A DNA stretch of 64,000 nucleotides from Symsagittifera roscoffensis (taxonomy: Eukaryota > Xenacoelomorpha > Acoela > Convolutidae), in NCBI RefSeq assembly GCF_963678635.1, contig NC_087063.1:33540682-33604681 (forward strand), written 5' to 3'. The position numbers were made by a program, and so were the translations under genes. Below the pieces are notes generated by a model, which worked only from the letters and a program-made list of their open reading frames with translations, did no database searches and was not told the DNA's origin. This document shows, in pieces, positions 7,884-17,607 of the stretch. How positions within the stretch are numbered: position 1 is the stretch's first letter; each line of letters begins with the position of its first letter.

Positions 7884-10800
7884 GACCATCTTCGCCGCCT
7901 ACGACAAAGCAGAGATGAGAAAGGCCAAAATCATGGTAGTAGCGAATTCAGAGTTCGTGTACACCTCTAAGTCTTTGTTTTGGCCGGACGTCATAATTCT
8001 GGCCGCAGTTGACCTAGACCTATTGCAATCAGTGTCATTGGCTATAGGGGTACAAAGGCAGACAGAAATGAACCCGATAACGATTGTGTTTGCTGGTATC
8101 AATGACCATCTACACAGTAGAGGTTTTCTGAGCAGGCTCAGAGATCCTGCAACAGCAGAAAACGCAGTATGGCCAGCGATAAAAGACATCCTGGAGTCGA
8201 TGGGTGAAGTGGTGGATGCGACGAAGGAGGGATCATTCAATAAAGTGACGTTGAGAGTAGTATTTGCGTTGTCTCCGGGATATGCACATCTCCCGGATGG
8301 ACTGAAGTTTGTGTATGCAATGGTAGCCTTACTTTCGGAAGGAAAATATGATGTGATCATATCAGCCCCGAATCGTATGATAGAAATGGAGAACCTGAGG
8401 CCACTTAAGGCTGAACTGCCTGCAGTATGGTCAGATATCTCAAACGCGATGAGAGGATTCAAGGACCACGCGCTACACATGTTAGTGTTGGACGAAGTGC
8501 TGGGGTTGGAACTGTCCAACTTCAGTCGGCAACTCAAACTGAAACCAGGAATAGATGATGACCATCGAGTGATCACGGCAATGTCCAACGACTTGTGGTT
8601 CCGAGCAATGGAAGTGGCGAGTGAAGACACGAGAAGAAAGAATTCACTGGAGACGAGAGCTCATCTGGAAGCGATGGTGCTGAGAACCAAGCCGGAAGCA
8701 AACCAGTGGCTACACCTGAATCCTAGAGTAGCGGCATTGGGTGCAGATGCTTTTCAGCAAGGCCCAGTAATGATCACTAAGATACACGCCTACTTGTTGA
8801 AGGAGGTGAACCTGGCGGAAAATGCCGGAGAAAAGACAGCTGAGTTCGTGAACAGAATGTGTCAGATTACTCTGGAAACCTTCTGGACCCAGGAAGTGAA
8901 GGGACAGGAGGGATTTGAAAGGACAGACAGCATGCTAGAAGGGTTGGGAGCCGGATGGACCGCGTCCTTCTTGGCAAAAGTTTACCCGAAAGTCTCGCAC
9001 TATTTGATAAAGGAATTCCTCCAAGCAGTAGTGAAAGTATCGATAGTGGAATTAATAGCCTTGTTCGTGACATTCGGAGCGGAGAATTTCGTGAAAGGAC
9101 CGGCGATACTGCTTACAGATGGAATACAGAACCTGCGACTAGATGGACTTCTGACATTGATCGCAATAACTCACGGAAACTTGGGAGGACTAATGAAACT
9201 GGCACGTTGTCCAGAGCAGATGAAAGAGAGAGTGAGGAGCCTGGATATGAAGAAGTCCACGGACTCGTGGAACAAAATAAGAGACCTGAGACACACTCTG
9301 ATCCAATATCTCTTGCAGCAAAATCGCTTTGGAACCGGAGAAGACGAAACAATTGATAGAGAGGAAGATGTTAGACGACATGTTGGAGGCATGCCGCTAT
9401 TAACAGATCTGAGCTTGGCTATGAGGACCGATCCCTTGGCGCTGATCAGAGGAGTCACGGAGTTCGTGACAGTGATCTATGGACCAGCAGTCACCTTTGC
9501 GTTCCCTGACGTTAAAGTGGAAGCATATAGGAGGTCGGTGCTGCACCTGAACCTCATATCGGCAGTGGACGGTAGTACACTGAACTGGTGTGAGCAGCAC
9601 ACACTGCGGGAGCTCATGAGTGAAGATCTGTTGTTTGCGAAAATATCGAAGCCGGAGATGACAGTCATCAATTTTGACGATCACTTCTGTGACCGCATGG
9701 GAGAGGTAGAAAGAGGACACATCGAGGTGTTTCCAAAGCTTTGGAATCTGAGACCCTATGACAAAACGAATGGTGAATTAACCAGAGTGCCTCGTCTCAC
9801 TGCAGCATACCACAAGGTGAGAGAAGAAACGAAGGACTGGGGCGATTACAAGAAGCTACCGGAGGCAATCCCTGAATTCCCTATAATAAGAAGGATGTTG
9901 CTCGGAGCAGTCTCCGTAGTACAAACTCCTAGGTTGAGAGCATTCGAAACCAATGAAAGGAGAGTAGGGAATTTCGCGGGAACGATGGATCCATACTTCG
10001 TAGGGAGAAATGCCGCCGTGTTACAGTACACACGATTTGCATACACGGATCAAGCAACGAGAAGGCGAATAATCAACGCCGCTACTCCCAAGCCTGGAAG
10101 ATTTGATGAGGAATGGAAGGAACTAGGCTTAACTCCGATGAGAATGAGAGGCAGGACAGAATTGCCTGAAGCCTCATTAATCCTGACCAGTGTGAAAAAG
10201 GAGATGAAAGTGGGAGGAATATTGCAGACGAGAACCTTCCTAGCACCCTTCGGTTGCGAAGAAATCAAAGTGGTCCATGGAGAAGAGGAAGATAAATCAG
10301 CCGGTACATTGCTCATACCGAGATTCCAGGAAGAAGCTGACAATGACGAACAAGGACCATCGAGCTCGAACAAGGATAAGTCAGAAGGAGATGACGGACA
10401 GGGTGGAAGCCGTCAGACGGAAGAACCCATGCAACAAGATCAAGCTGGTGGGGAAGACGACAGGGCATCGACAGGAGGAACATCCAGCCTGGATTTCAAT
10501 ATCTTCAGTGATCTTGAGAATAATGCAGACACGTTGGAAACGACTGAGCCAGCGGATGAAGGCATCTCGACACTGGAGCCTCCGTCAGCCTTTGAGGAAA
10601 TGAAACGGAATTTGCCGGAGAGCAGCTCTCCTGGCAATTCAAGAAATAACGACCAGAGAATCCTCATGGAGTCACCTCGGAGGAGAAGAATAGAGGCCTC
10701 AGCCAGAGTACCCTTCTTGGGAACGCTGCCCGAAGAAGAATGGGAAGTACATCACCGAGACCACGAGAGTAGGACGGGATGTAAGCTGGACAGAGTGGCG

Positions 10801-11220
10801 TTCATGGAAGAAGTCTGGACTGTGATTCAGAGCTATGGGACCCAGTCCATTCTCAAAACAGGTCTCAATCAACATTTGATGAGAGAAGTACTTGACAAGC
10901 TTGATGAGTGTGAAGGAAGACTGAGTGAGTTATTGATCGACTCAGCTACTGATGAGAGTGAAGCGAATTCTCCCATCAAGATGACACCGCAGGACGATGG
11001 AGAGGTGGTGTACCTGTCAAGGACCAGGAGAGGAACGATGCGATCGAAAATGGTGATTGATAAAATCAATGCGATGAAAATGAAGTTAGGCAGCAGAGTG
11101 ATGCCGAGGAGAATTGGAAAGACGAAAGTGGATTTAGAAATATCGATGAAAGCTGGTAACTCAGCGAAAAGGAAGCGAGTCGAAGAAGTCATGGATTTGG
11201 GGCAAGGTGATTATCAATAG
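7876..11220 (+). CDS. Giant unknown retroelement protein, N-terminal 1114 residues
   Basis: ATG at 7876 overlaps the stop of the preceding ORF. I do not recognise the whole protein. The first ~200 residues resemble a decayed SGNH fold: IMVVANSEF in place of GDS, IVFAGINDHL in place of GTND, and RVVFALSPGYAHL as a later strand. The middle (about 200-750) is helix-rich and globular without Cys clusters. Residues about 800-930 are an acidic, Ser/Gly/Gln-rich linker and the C-terminus is basic (KRKRVEE). No signal peptide or membrane segment is visible. The frame ends at TAG 11218-11220 but stays open after it to 14280, so this may be the first half of a 2134-codon protein. A structural (capsid-like) role is possible but unsupported. 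Confidence 0.75.
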   Translation: MSETIFAAYDKAEMRKAKIMVVANSEFVYTSKSLFWPDVIILAAVDLDLLQSVSLAIGVQRQTEMNPITIVFAGINDHLHSRGFLSRLRDPATAENAVWPAIKDILESMGEVVDATKEGSFNKVTLRVVFALSPGYAHLPDGLKFVYAMVALLSEGKYDVIISAPNRMIEMENLRPLKAELPAVWSDISNAMRGFKDHALHMLVLDEVLGLELSNFSRQLKLKPGIDDDHRVITAMSNDLWFRAMEVASEDTRRKNSLETRAHLEAMVLRTKPEANQWLHLNPRVAALGADAFQQGPVMITKIHAYLLKEVNLAENAGEKTAEFVNRMCQITLETFWTQEVKGQEGFERTDSMLEGLGAGWTASFLAKVYPKVSHYLIKEFLQAVVKVSIVELIALFVTFGAENFVKGPAILLTDGIQNLRLDGLLTLIAITHGNLGGLMKLARCPEQMKERVRSLDMKKSTDSWNKIRDLRHTLIQYLLQQNRFGTGEDETIDREEDVRRHVGGMPLLTDLSLAMRTDPLALIRGVTEFVTVIYGPAVTFAFPDVKVEAYRRSVLHLNLISAVDGSTLNWCEQHTLRELMSEDLLFAKISKPEMTVINFDDHFCDRMGEVERGHIEVFPKLWNLRPYDKTNGELTRVPRLTAAYHKVREETKDWGDYKKLPEAIPEFPIIRRMLLGAVSVVQTPRLRAFETNERRVGNFAGTMDPYFVGRNAAVLQYTRFAYTDQATRRRIINAATPKPGRFDEEWKELGLTPMRMRGRTELPEASLILTSVKKEMKVGGILQTRTFLAPFGCEEIKVVHGEEEDKSAGTLLIPRFQEEADNDEQGPSSSNKDKSEGDDGQGGSRQTEEPMQQDQAGGEDDRASTGGTSSLDFNIFSDLENNADTLETTEPADEGISTLEPPSAFEEMKRNLPESSSPGNSRNNDQRILMESPRRRRIEASARVPFLGTLPEEEWEVHHRDHESRTGCKLDRVAFMEEVWTVIQSYGTQSILKTGLNQHLMREVLDKLDECEGRLSELLIDSATDESEANSPIKMTPQDDGEVVYLSRTRRGTMRSKMVIDKINAMKMKLGSRVMPRRIGKTKVDLEISMKAGNSAKRKRVEEVMDLGQGDYQ

Positions 11221-14200
11221 TCTGGCACAGATAGAATATTAACCGATATAGCGATGGTGCCACCCATTCTCATGGCGGGGATAAAGTCAACCGGTTATAA
11301 ATCCAAAAGGAGTGACCGCATTCTGACTGGAGCAACGTTAGAAATGGAAATACTCAGCCAATGTGGAGAGAACAAAATGAGGGACTTCAAGCCATCTCCC
11401 ATGAATCATGGAAAGGGAAGTGTTGCAGGACAACTAACACCAGTGGAATACAACCGACTAACCGTGTCGGAGACAGTGTCGATAGATGAACCCACCGGTG
11501 GATACATGGAGATGTTGGAATACCGAAACTCGGCTAGAGGGTATGTAATGGCCCTGGAAGACGAAAAAGCCATGGAGGGTTATCTGGAAATGATGTTGCA
11601 AGGCACCACCCTCAAGCAGAAGGCGTATGGAACTTTGGCGTCGTCTGACGTAGAGGCGGAAACGATCGAGCAGTTAGTGAGCCTTCCATGGAAAGCAGTA
11701 GTGTTGAGGTATTTCGAGGAAGAAATGAGGACTACGCCAAGAATACATGCTCTCGTGGCAGTACCTCACGTAAGGACAGAGTTACAACTCAGGTTCGCCT
11801 GGTGTATGATGGGACTGATTCGCGAAGAATATGATTCAGAAGAAAGAAAGAGATCAAAAGAAGAAAAGGTTTTCCTTATGACGAATCTGAGGGATCTGAT
11901 AGTCCAGGAGGGAGCAGCAGTAGCGTGTGCGAAGCGGAGAGACGCTCTCTGTTTCATTCGATTCCTGATAGAGCAGATTTCAGTACCTGCATTAAACACT
12001 TGTGTTAAAATGTTGAGGGAAGGCGATGAGCGAACGAAAGCCTTGTTCTTACTAGCAATGCTGGAGATGCAGCAAAGTAAACCGATGAGGGTGAACATGA
12101 AAGAACCTCAAGAATTGGAACCCATGAAAAAGATAGACGAGATCAGGAGATTCTCAAACAAGGAGTTGAGACTCACTAAAGAATCTATGGGAGCATTGCC
12201 GAAATCCAGTGAATACTGTGGACCGATCAAGAAGAAGTCATATAGCTACGTATCCGGGATTATAGGAATAGCGTACAATCCTTTCCTGAGTGAAGACATA
12301 CGCGATTGCTTCTTTGATTATGAGCAGGCGGTGTTACTAAGATTCTGGACTTCCAGAATTGTAACGATTAAGAGCGTTAACAATCCACAGGCCAAATTGG
12401 GATTGGTCTTGGAAGAAGAGGTGACTGCACCTTCAGTACCAAAATCCGACAAAAGAGTGGAGTTTGGGTTGGGATTCTCAGATGAATTACTGAGAACGAG
12501 CTTGATGGCAGTGTGGGAATTGATGAGGCCATCATGGTGTCCTAGTCCCAACGCTGACTCAATATTACGGGCGACACAAGACGTACAGAGGGAATTGAAT
12601 GCAGACTGTAACCTGCGTGACCTCAACATCATATATAATGTGATGATAACAGCCTCTAAGAAGAACGGAGAAGATAAAGTGGAGTTGCCTGGCTGGGGAC
12701 CAGAAGACTGGGTCAAACCTGGTAGCTGTCTGGCGGAAGTCTGTGGACTGGAGGGTCATGTTTGTGGAGGTCTAGACTGTGTGAAAACCCTGGATAAACA
12801 ACACAAGCAATTGACAGTATTGTTTGGAAATGTGGTGATGAAAGCAAGAACGGAGACGGAACTGATAGCAGATTGCCATGGAGGAACCGATGTGAATCTA
12901 GTGACTGCACTAGGATTCTACAGCATGTTTGGTTCTTTAGAGTCACTATTGAATCTAGAACAGAAACATGAGATGGTCACAGCCATCAGCGTAGAAGTAT
13001 TCCCAGGAGTTCTGCAGACTGAGCAGAAATATCTAGGAAAATGGAGGGAAGCAATCGAAACGGAGATGAACATCAGACACAGCGAAACTTACTGTAGACC
13101 ATCAGGAGCACGATATTTGGTGGGTTCAACGTTGGCTCCAATGTGCAAGAGCAGATATCCTGTGCATTTCGTGGCTGTGGACGTGAAAAGTACAAGAACG
13201 ATCGTGGATCAAGCCTTCTCAGTGCCGAAGTGTGTGAGATTGGCGAGAATGTCTGAAAAGTCTTACGAGTTACTATGTAAGATGTTCTCAGCAATTCCAG
13301 AGAGAACCAAAGAAGAGTTGGAGTCAATACTAGGAAAGAAGTTCATGGGATATGTGAGCGGGAACTTCAGTGACTTCGAAAAACAGAAACAGAGAGGATC
13401 AACTGTCTCAGATTACAATGCAGTAGATGAGAATGATGAAATCCACCGAGTGATGATGGAAGTGGAACCATTGCTGGAAGCTTCGGGAAAACGTAGTTGG
13501 AGGAGCATCATGTTGACGCATGACGAGTTTCCTTGCCAATGCTTGCTGCAGACCTGGTGGTATCCCAAGCGTAGTAATCTGATGTTGATCTGGGACTCTG
13601 GAGAGCTGCTCTCCATGGGTTTACCAGATTCATCACAGCCCACAACAATAGTGATAGTGGGAGTTATGATGGCAATACGATGGCTGGAAGCTCATGTGAG
13701 AGAAAATGATAGACAGGAGGCACCGACGAGAGAACAATTGCGGAAATTAGATTGTCTAAAAGATTTAGATCTTTTTGAGACAATGTGCAAAGTTCTAAAC
13801 ACTCCGATGGAAGTGAAGAAGATATGGGCGAGAAAACGATTGATGCCATGGTTCAGAGCTAACATGACTGCATGGTTGTACGAGTATGCGAAAAAGCATA
13901 TGTCGAAACATGGCAGAGTGTACAGTGAATATCAGCTGGACATTGGGGTAGGAGCTTTCAAGCGAGCTTTCGTGACTCATCGGAATGCAGTGACCACCGC
14001 TGTGAAAAGAATTTCCAGGACGAGCGAGCGTAGTGGAAATGAGAAGGCAGAGATGCTGAAAGAAGATTTGGAGAGAAACGTGACGTTGTGTCTCCACAAC
14101 AGCTTCTGTAGAAACAGAGAATCAAACGTGGATCCCCTACCTTGCTGTAAACAGAGGGTGGAAGAGCAGAAGTGTTGGAGGACGGCTTCCAACAGCGTCA

Positions 14201-14280
14201 GGATAGTCAACGACGTGCTACAAGACACGGAAACCGAAAGTGCGGAGTCAGCATCACAGGAGGAGGAAATGGAACATTGA
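11221..14280 (+). CDS. Giant unknown retroelement protein, C-terminal part after in-frame TAG
   Basis: Same frame as 7876-11220, separated only by one TAG; sense codons run straight from 11221, with the first ATG at 11254. The ~1000 residues have no motif I can name. Visible features are a helix-rich core, scattered Cys residues (PGSCLAEVCGLEGHVCGGLDC near 12715-12780), Trp-rich patches (LLQTWWYPKRSN) and a Cys cluster near the end (LCLHNSFC, PCCKQ, QKCW), then an acidic tail ending EEEMEH. The two Cys clusters could bind zinc, which is inference. It is either read through from the upstream ORF, reinitiated at 11254, or the far half of a broken gene. Confidence 0.7.
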   Translation, partial: SGTDRILTDIAMVPPILMAGIKSTGYKSKRSDRILTGATLEMEILSQCGENKMRDFKPSPMNHGKGSVAGQLTPVEYNRLTVSETVSIDEPTGGYMEMLEYRNSARGYVMALEDEKAMEGYLEMMLQGTTLKQKAYGTLASSDVEAETIEQLVSLPWKAVVLRYFEEEMRTTPRIHALVAVPHVRTELQLRFAWCMMGLIREEYDSEERKRSKEEKVFLMTNLRDLIVQEGAAVACAKRRDALCFIRFLIEQISVPALNTCVKMLREGDERTKALFLLAMLEMQQSKPMRVNMKEPQELEPMKKIDEIRRFSNKELRLTKESMGALPKSSEYCGPIKKKSYSYVSGIIGIAYNPFLSEDIRDCFFDYEQAVLLRFWTSRIVTIKSVNNPQAKLGLVLEEEVTAPSVPKSDKRVEFGLGFSDELLRTSLMAVWELMRPSWCPSPNADSILRATQDVQRELNADCNLRDLNIIYNVMITASKKNGEDKVELPGWGPEDWVKPGSCLAEVCGLEGHVCGGLDCVKTLDKQHKQLTVLFGNVVMKARTETELIADCHGGTDVNLVTALGFYSMFGSLESLLNLEQKHEMVTAISVEVFPGVLQTEQKYLGKWREAIETEMNIRHSETYCRPSGARYLVGSTLAPMCKSRYPVHFVAVDVKSTRTIVDQAFSVPKCVRLARMSEKSYELLCKMFSAIPERTKEELESILGKKFMGYVSGNFSDFEKQKQRGSTVSDYNAVDENDEIHRVMMEVEPLLEASGKRSWRSIMLTHDEFPCQCLLQTWWYPKRSNLMLIWDSGELLSMGLPDSSQPTTIVIVGVMMAIRWLEAHVRENDRQEAPTREQLRKLDCLKDLDLFETMCKVLNTPMEVKKIWARKRLMPWFRANMTAWLYEYAKKHMSKHGRVYSEYQLDIGVGAFKRAFVTHRNAVTTAVKRISRTSERSGNEKAEMLKEDLERNVTLCLHNSFCRNRESNVDPLPCCKQRVEEQKCWRTASNSVRIVNDVLQDTETESAESASQEEEMEH

Positions 14281-14670
14281 CGAATGGTCGAGAAAACAAG
14301 AGGCAACAAGAAAGAAAATTAGAAGAATTTAGAAGTTTTAGAACTTCTAAACGACGAAAAAGAAGAGAACAAAGGGATGATGAAGAAAAGTCAAAACTCA
14401 GAATTGTTTTGTGTGTGTGAAAAACTCAAGTGAGAAACCAAGCAACCAAGTTGCAATTGAAAACTGAAACATTTAGTTGAGTTTTGAAATTGTTGCATTT
14501 ATAAATTTGCATTTTGATTTTAACAGAAGTGGCTTTAGAGACACTTATTATTTATTTAGAAAGGCTTAAGGGAAGAGTATATTTAAATATTCCAGCCTGC
14601 ATGATTGTTTTTAATCACTTTGGAAGATTGATCACTTTGTGGTGACGTGGAAGGCTTGAGTAATCTCTTG
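14281..14670 (+). other. Retroelement 3' untranslated region
   Basis: After the last stop the sequence is purine-rich and then AT-rich. A short inverted repeat GAAGTTTTAGAACTTC lies near 14331-14346. A frame open across 14172-14420 encodes only Arg/Lys/Glu-rich low-complexity sequence overlapping the main ORF, and I do not count it as a gene. Confidence 0.5.
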
Positions 14671-14681
14671 AAGAGGGAGGT
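14671..14681 (+). promoter_or_regulatory. Predicted polypurine tract
   Basis: AAGAGGGAGGT sits immediately upstream of the TGTTG that begins the predicted LTR, the position and composition expected of the plus-strand primer of LTR elements. Confidence 0.55.
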
Positions 14682-14986
14682 TGTTGCATTGTTCTTTCTA
14701 ACCACAAAGTTTCTTAGTTTTAATATTCAGGACAATAACAAGCAAGATTTCCGAAGGGAAGAAGCATAGTAGGATAATTTTAGCTTGTTGGTTGGCAGGA
14801 CTTTGTATTCAATGGCAAATTTCCTGAATGAATTTTTGTTAACAACTAACCTACTCATTCCAATAATTTTCTTAAAGACCTTGGTCTGATCGTTAGTATT
14901 GATTTTATTTGGTCAGAGCATATTAATAAAAAGCTTCTATCAAATAAAAAAAGTTTTCGTTTTATAGAATGTTCTATTCCACAACA
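14682..14986 (+). repeat. Predicted 3' LTR, 305 bp
   Basis: Begins TGTTG and ends CAACA, a 5-bp terminal inverted repeat of the TG...CA type, right after a polypurine tract. AATAAA-like polyadenylation signals occur near its end (14926 and 14942), where the R region would be. Its 5' partner is outside the window, so the direct-repeat proof is missing. Confidence 0.6.
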
Positions 14987-15065
14987 CATTCCACTTTCTT
15001 TTAAACTCATGTTCATCAATACTTGTGTTCATCAACACTCATAATTTTTTTTGTTAAGGAGATCA

Positions 15066-15174
15066 ATTAAAATCGGCCCTTTCGTCATGCGACGGTACGT
15101 GCACATGTTGGATGGGGCCGTACCAATATAAGTACATCGACAAAAATTTATGAATAAATCAAGCCGATTTTAAT
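15066..15174. repeat. Nested inverted repeat (109 bp)
   Basis: The outer arms ATTAAAATCGGC (15066-15077) and GCCGATTTTAAT (15163-15174) are perfectly complementary over 12 bp. Inner arms GGTACG (15094) and CGTACC (15119) also pair. It could be a small MITE or a structured RNA; nothing decides between them. Confidence 0.5.
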
Positions 15175-16770
15175 GCATCCAGAGACTTGTCATTTAAAAT
15201 CTACCCTCGTCGATTATAGCACAGATAGAATTGTCAAGGTTGGATGTATTTTTAAGGCAGAGGGTTGCACTCCTCAGAAGTGCAAAACTTATTTTTGTTC
15301 TTATGAAATTTATTGTGTCCGATTATGATTCGTTTCGTTTTTCGCTTAATTTTTCTGCTAATTTCTGGACGGTTTTTGTAGAGCCTGGTGCTGCTCCTCT
15401 GGTACACGCAAAAATAAGTGAAACAAAGCAGCTGTGAATTTTAATGTTTTAACACTCTCTGTGACATTCGACCAGAATGGCCAAAATGCAATTTGTGCAG
15501 ACTTCGAATTTTTAGCAGCAAGCCTTCCGAGTTAGTGATTTTGAAGGATTAACGACGTTAATCGGATGATTAGTAGAACGGTGAAGGTCAAGATATTCTG
15601 CTATTTTGAAATTTTCGAAGTGATGACGTAACATTTCTGAGAAATGCTGAAACGGCCATTTTAACAAAAAACGAGAAGTAAAGAGAACAACTTTATCTGC
15701 GATAGCGAACAGGACGAAAATCGAGATAAAAAAACGACAACGAACTACAGAATAGCAGAGAACGTTCCGAGTTGCAACTATTGTGCTGCTACAATAGTTG
15801 CAAGGCCGTTGCGAACAACGGTGAAGGGTAAGAGACAGCCTTCCGGAATAGGAGGAAATCAAGATTAACGAGCTTGATTCAGCGGATTCGTCAATCCGGA
15901 AGGGCAAAGGAACTGAGACTTTTATCCTGCCACGTAAACTTTTAGCATCCTGTCATGTCCTGACTTGAATTTAATTGATATTTGGATTAGTTTTGACAAG
16001 GATGAGGTGCTAGGAGTTGGGGGAAAGGGTTGATCCATCTTCGATGGAGATGATGATTTTTATCTACTGAACAAAAACAATAGTAATATAATAAGTAGTA
16101 ACCCTGTTTTTAGGAGTGACCTCGTGGTCTGGGGATACTGAGACCCAACCATGAGCTCACTAGTTGCATGTAATTAAGTTAATTTGAGCGTTCTGGTCGA
16201 AGCCGGAGAGCAGTAACGTTTTTGTCGACCCGATGTTAGAAAGACCACCGAAAAGTACTGGCTTGGTAGAGACGGTGAAAAGCATGCAAAGCTCTGTTTA
16301 GACGTTAGTCAGTCGTCTTAAGACTTAGTTTTGTTATCCGTCGATATGTATCTTCCGGGCGAATGTTACACTCATGATATTTGTAGGCGTCAGACATAGT
16401 GTTAGGGCAGGATTCAGCATGGTGGTTGAAAGTTTTTACATCGAAAAAGGTTCGGCTGAATTGGCCTCCCCAGAGTCCATTTGCCTTGATGTCAAGTCGA
16501 GCGTCATCTTCAGTAGTGGGTGTTTTAATGAGAAAGCTTTCGGTTTCCAACGATTGAAATTTCGGCTCGATTTCATCATCATGGCATACTTCGTCCAGGA
16601 GTGTCGCAAAAGTATCGCAAATTTCAATACTCTTTAAATAAATTGTGCCTTATTCTTGTTGTTGTTGATTTTGTTGAGTGAACTTTGGATGACCAATTCT
16701 CTGGGTACTGATTTTTTTTCCATTTCTGTCTATTGATCAACATTGCTTCATGTTAATGTTCCAATGTAGA

Positions 16771-16866
16771 TTTGCTCCTGAAAACCCTGTGCATCGTACC
16801 CTCTATTTGTGCTCCTAAAAACCCTGTGCATAGTACCCTCTATAAACGCTGTGCATTGTTACCCAC
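16771..16866. repeat. Short tandem repeat, about 2.5 units
   Basis: Two near-copies of a unit containing GCTCCTGAAAACCCTGTGCAT and GTACCCTCTAT, plus a shortened third (CGCTGTGCATTGTTACCC). The unit is about 38 bp. Confidence 0.7.
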
Positions 16867-17105
16867 ATATTGTTTCATTTGACGCGTGAATAAAGTTTGT
16901 GTGTTTATTTGTTTGAGGGTATGGTAGACTTGATAATTTTTAAATATTTGTTTGTCATAAACGGTTTCTGCGAACGTTTATCCGGCTTTGTTACCGCTTG
17001 ATAAATTTTCTCTCGATACGGGTTTCATATTCTATTGTCTTCACTGGAGTTTGTTTCAAAACTAGCTTTGTCGGTAGTAGACTCCTTAGCTCCTAGTAGG
17101 ATTAA

Positions 17106-17321
17106 GGCCGGTCTATTTGTAACCCTGGTACGGCTGCCGCGGAAGAGGAAAAAATTGACAAGTATAAAGACTTAGTAGATGATGGGTATCTTTTTCAACC
17201 GCTAGCTCCAGCACAGAGTTTTTTTAGCAAGCTTTGTAAGAACGTAAGCATATGCACCGAGGAACCCAGATTAGGCAGCTTTCTAAAACAGAATCTTCCC
17301 GGCAATACAGATTATGACTAA
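17106..17321 (+). pseudogene. Fragment of a transposon protein C-terminus
   Basis: Open for 71 codons to TAA 17319. The peptide has EEEKIDKYKDLVDDGYLFQP, SFFSKLCKNV and PRLGSFLKQNL. This resembles the C-terminal region (lysine/glutamate helix, then KYKDL...Y.FQP...F..KL.K...PR..SFL.Q.L) of RT-related proteins common in aquatic invertebrate genomes. It lacks any upstream domain and ends before the usual terminus, so it is a remnant lying just ahead of the CR1-like LINE. Confidence 0.45.
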
Positions 17322-17607
17322 CACTTGTGTATTATATTTTCTCGTGTCGAGTTGCGTGTTCTTATTGAAGAAACGTAACCCGTATCGATTTTAATTGTAA
17401 GGACATCAACACGTTCAACTTTTTTCCGACTTAGAGGCTTTCTGTTTTCGACAAGAGCTAAATAGTTAAATAGTTTCAGATAAATTGTTGATATACTGGG
17501 ACAGCCGTGGTGGTCCCCTGCATTTACTTCAAATTACTTTGACTGGATTCATTTACCTCTGCTACCGCTCGTGGACACTAGTGGGTGGACACAGGTTGGT
17601 GGATCAC

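Larger units (their letters stand above)
1..14986 (+). mobile_element. Large Ty3/Gypsy-like LTR retroelement with a post-pol gene cassette (5' part outside window)
   Basis: The window opens inside the reverse transcriptase of pol. All large ORFs up to 14280 lie on one strand, are closely packed and share GC-rich, purine-biased codon use unlike the AT-rich flanks. They are followed by a polypurine tract and a predicted 3' LTR ending at 14986. Order: pol, macro-like ORF, splice acceptor, SGNH protein, giant unknown ORF, LTR. The cassette after pol is over 9 kb, far more than the single env or short accessory ORF usual in Ty3/Gypsy elements. No hydrophobic membrane segment is visible in it, so it does not look like an envelope. 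Two single nonsense codons interrupt otherwise open frames, suggesting a young but possibly dead copy. The 5' LTR, primer binding site and gag are not in the window, so total length is unknown. Confidence 0.85.
14987..17105. other. AT-rich gene-free stretch
   Basis: No ORF with coding character is visible on either strand; the longest (131 codons, minus strand, near 15512-15907) has no recognisable motif. The stretch contains an inverted-repeat structure at 15066-15174 and a short tandem repeat at 16771-16866. Confidence 0.6.

Noticed and set aside
5334-14280. An envelope gene in the post-pol cassette
   Set aside because: No signal peptide, no transmembrane helix, no furin-like site and no fusion peptide seen in any frame of the cassette.
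14172-14420. 82-codon basic frame overlapping the end of the giant ORF
   Set aside because: Composition is simple Arg/Lys/Glu/Gln run-on in an alternative frame; no independent support for translation.
1-14986. Assignment to a named giant-element family or host phylum
   Set aside because: Giant Gypsy-type elements are known from several animal groups, but with the 5' half missing and no search possible, naming a family or host would be a guess.
15512-15907. 131-codon minus-strand frame
   Set aside because: No motif, no splice signals and no repeat copy; length is plausible by chance in this stretch.
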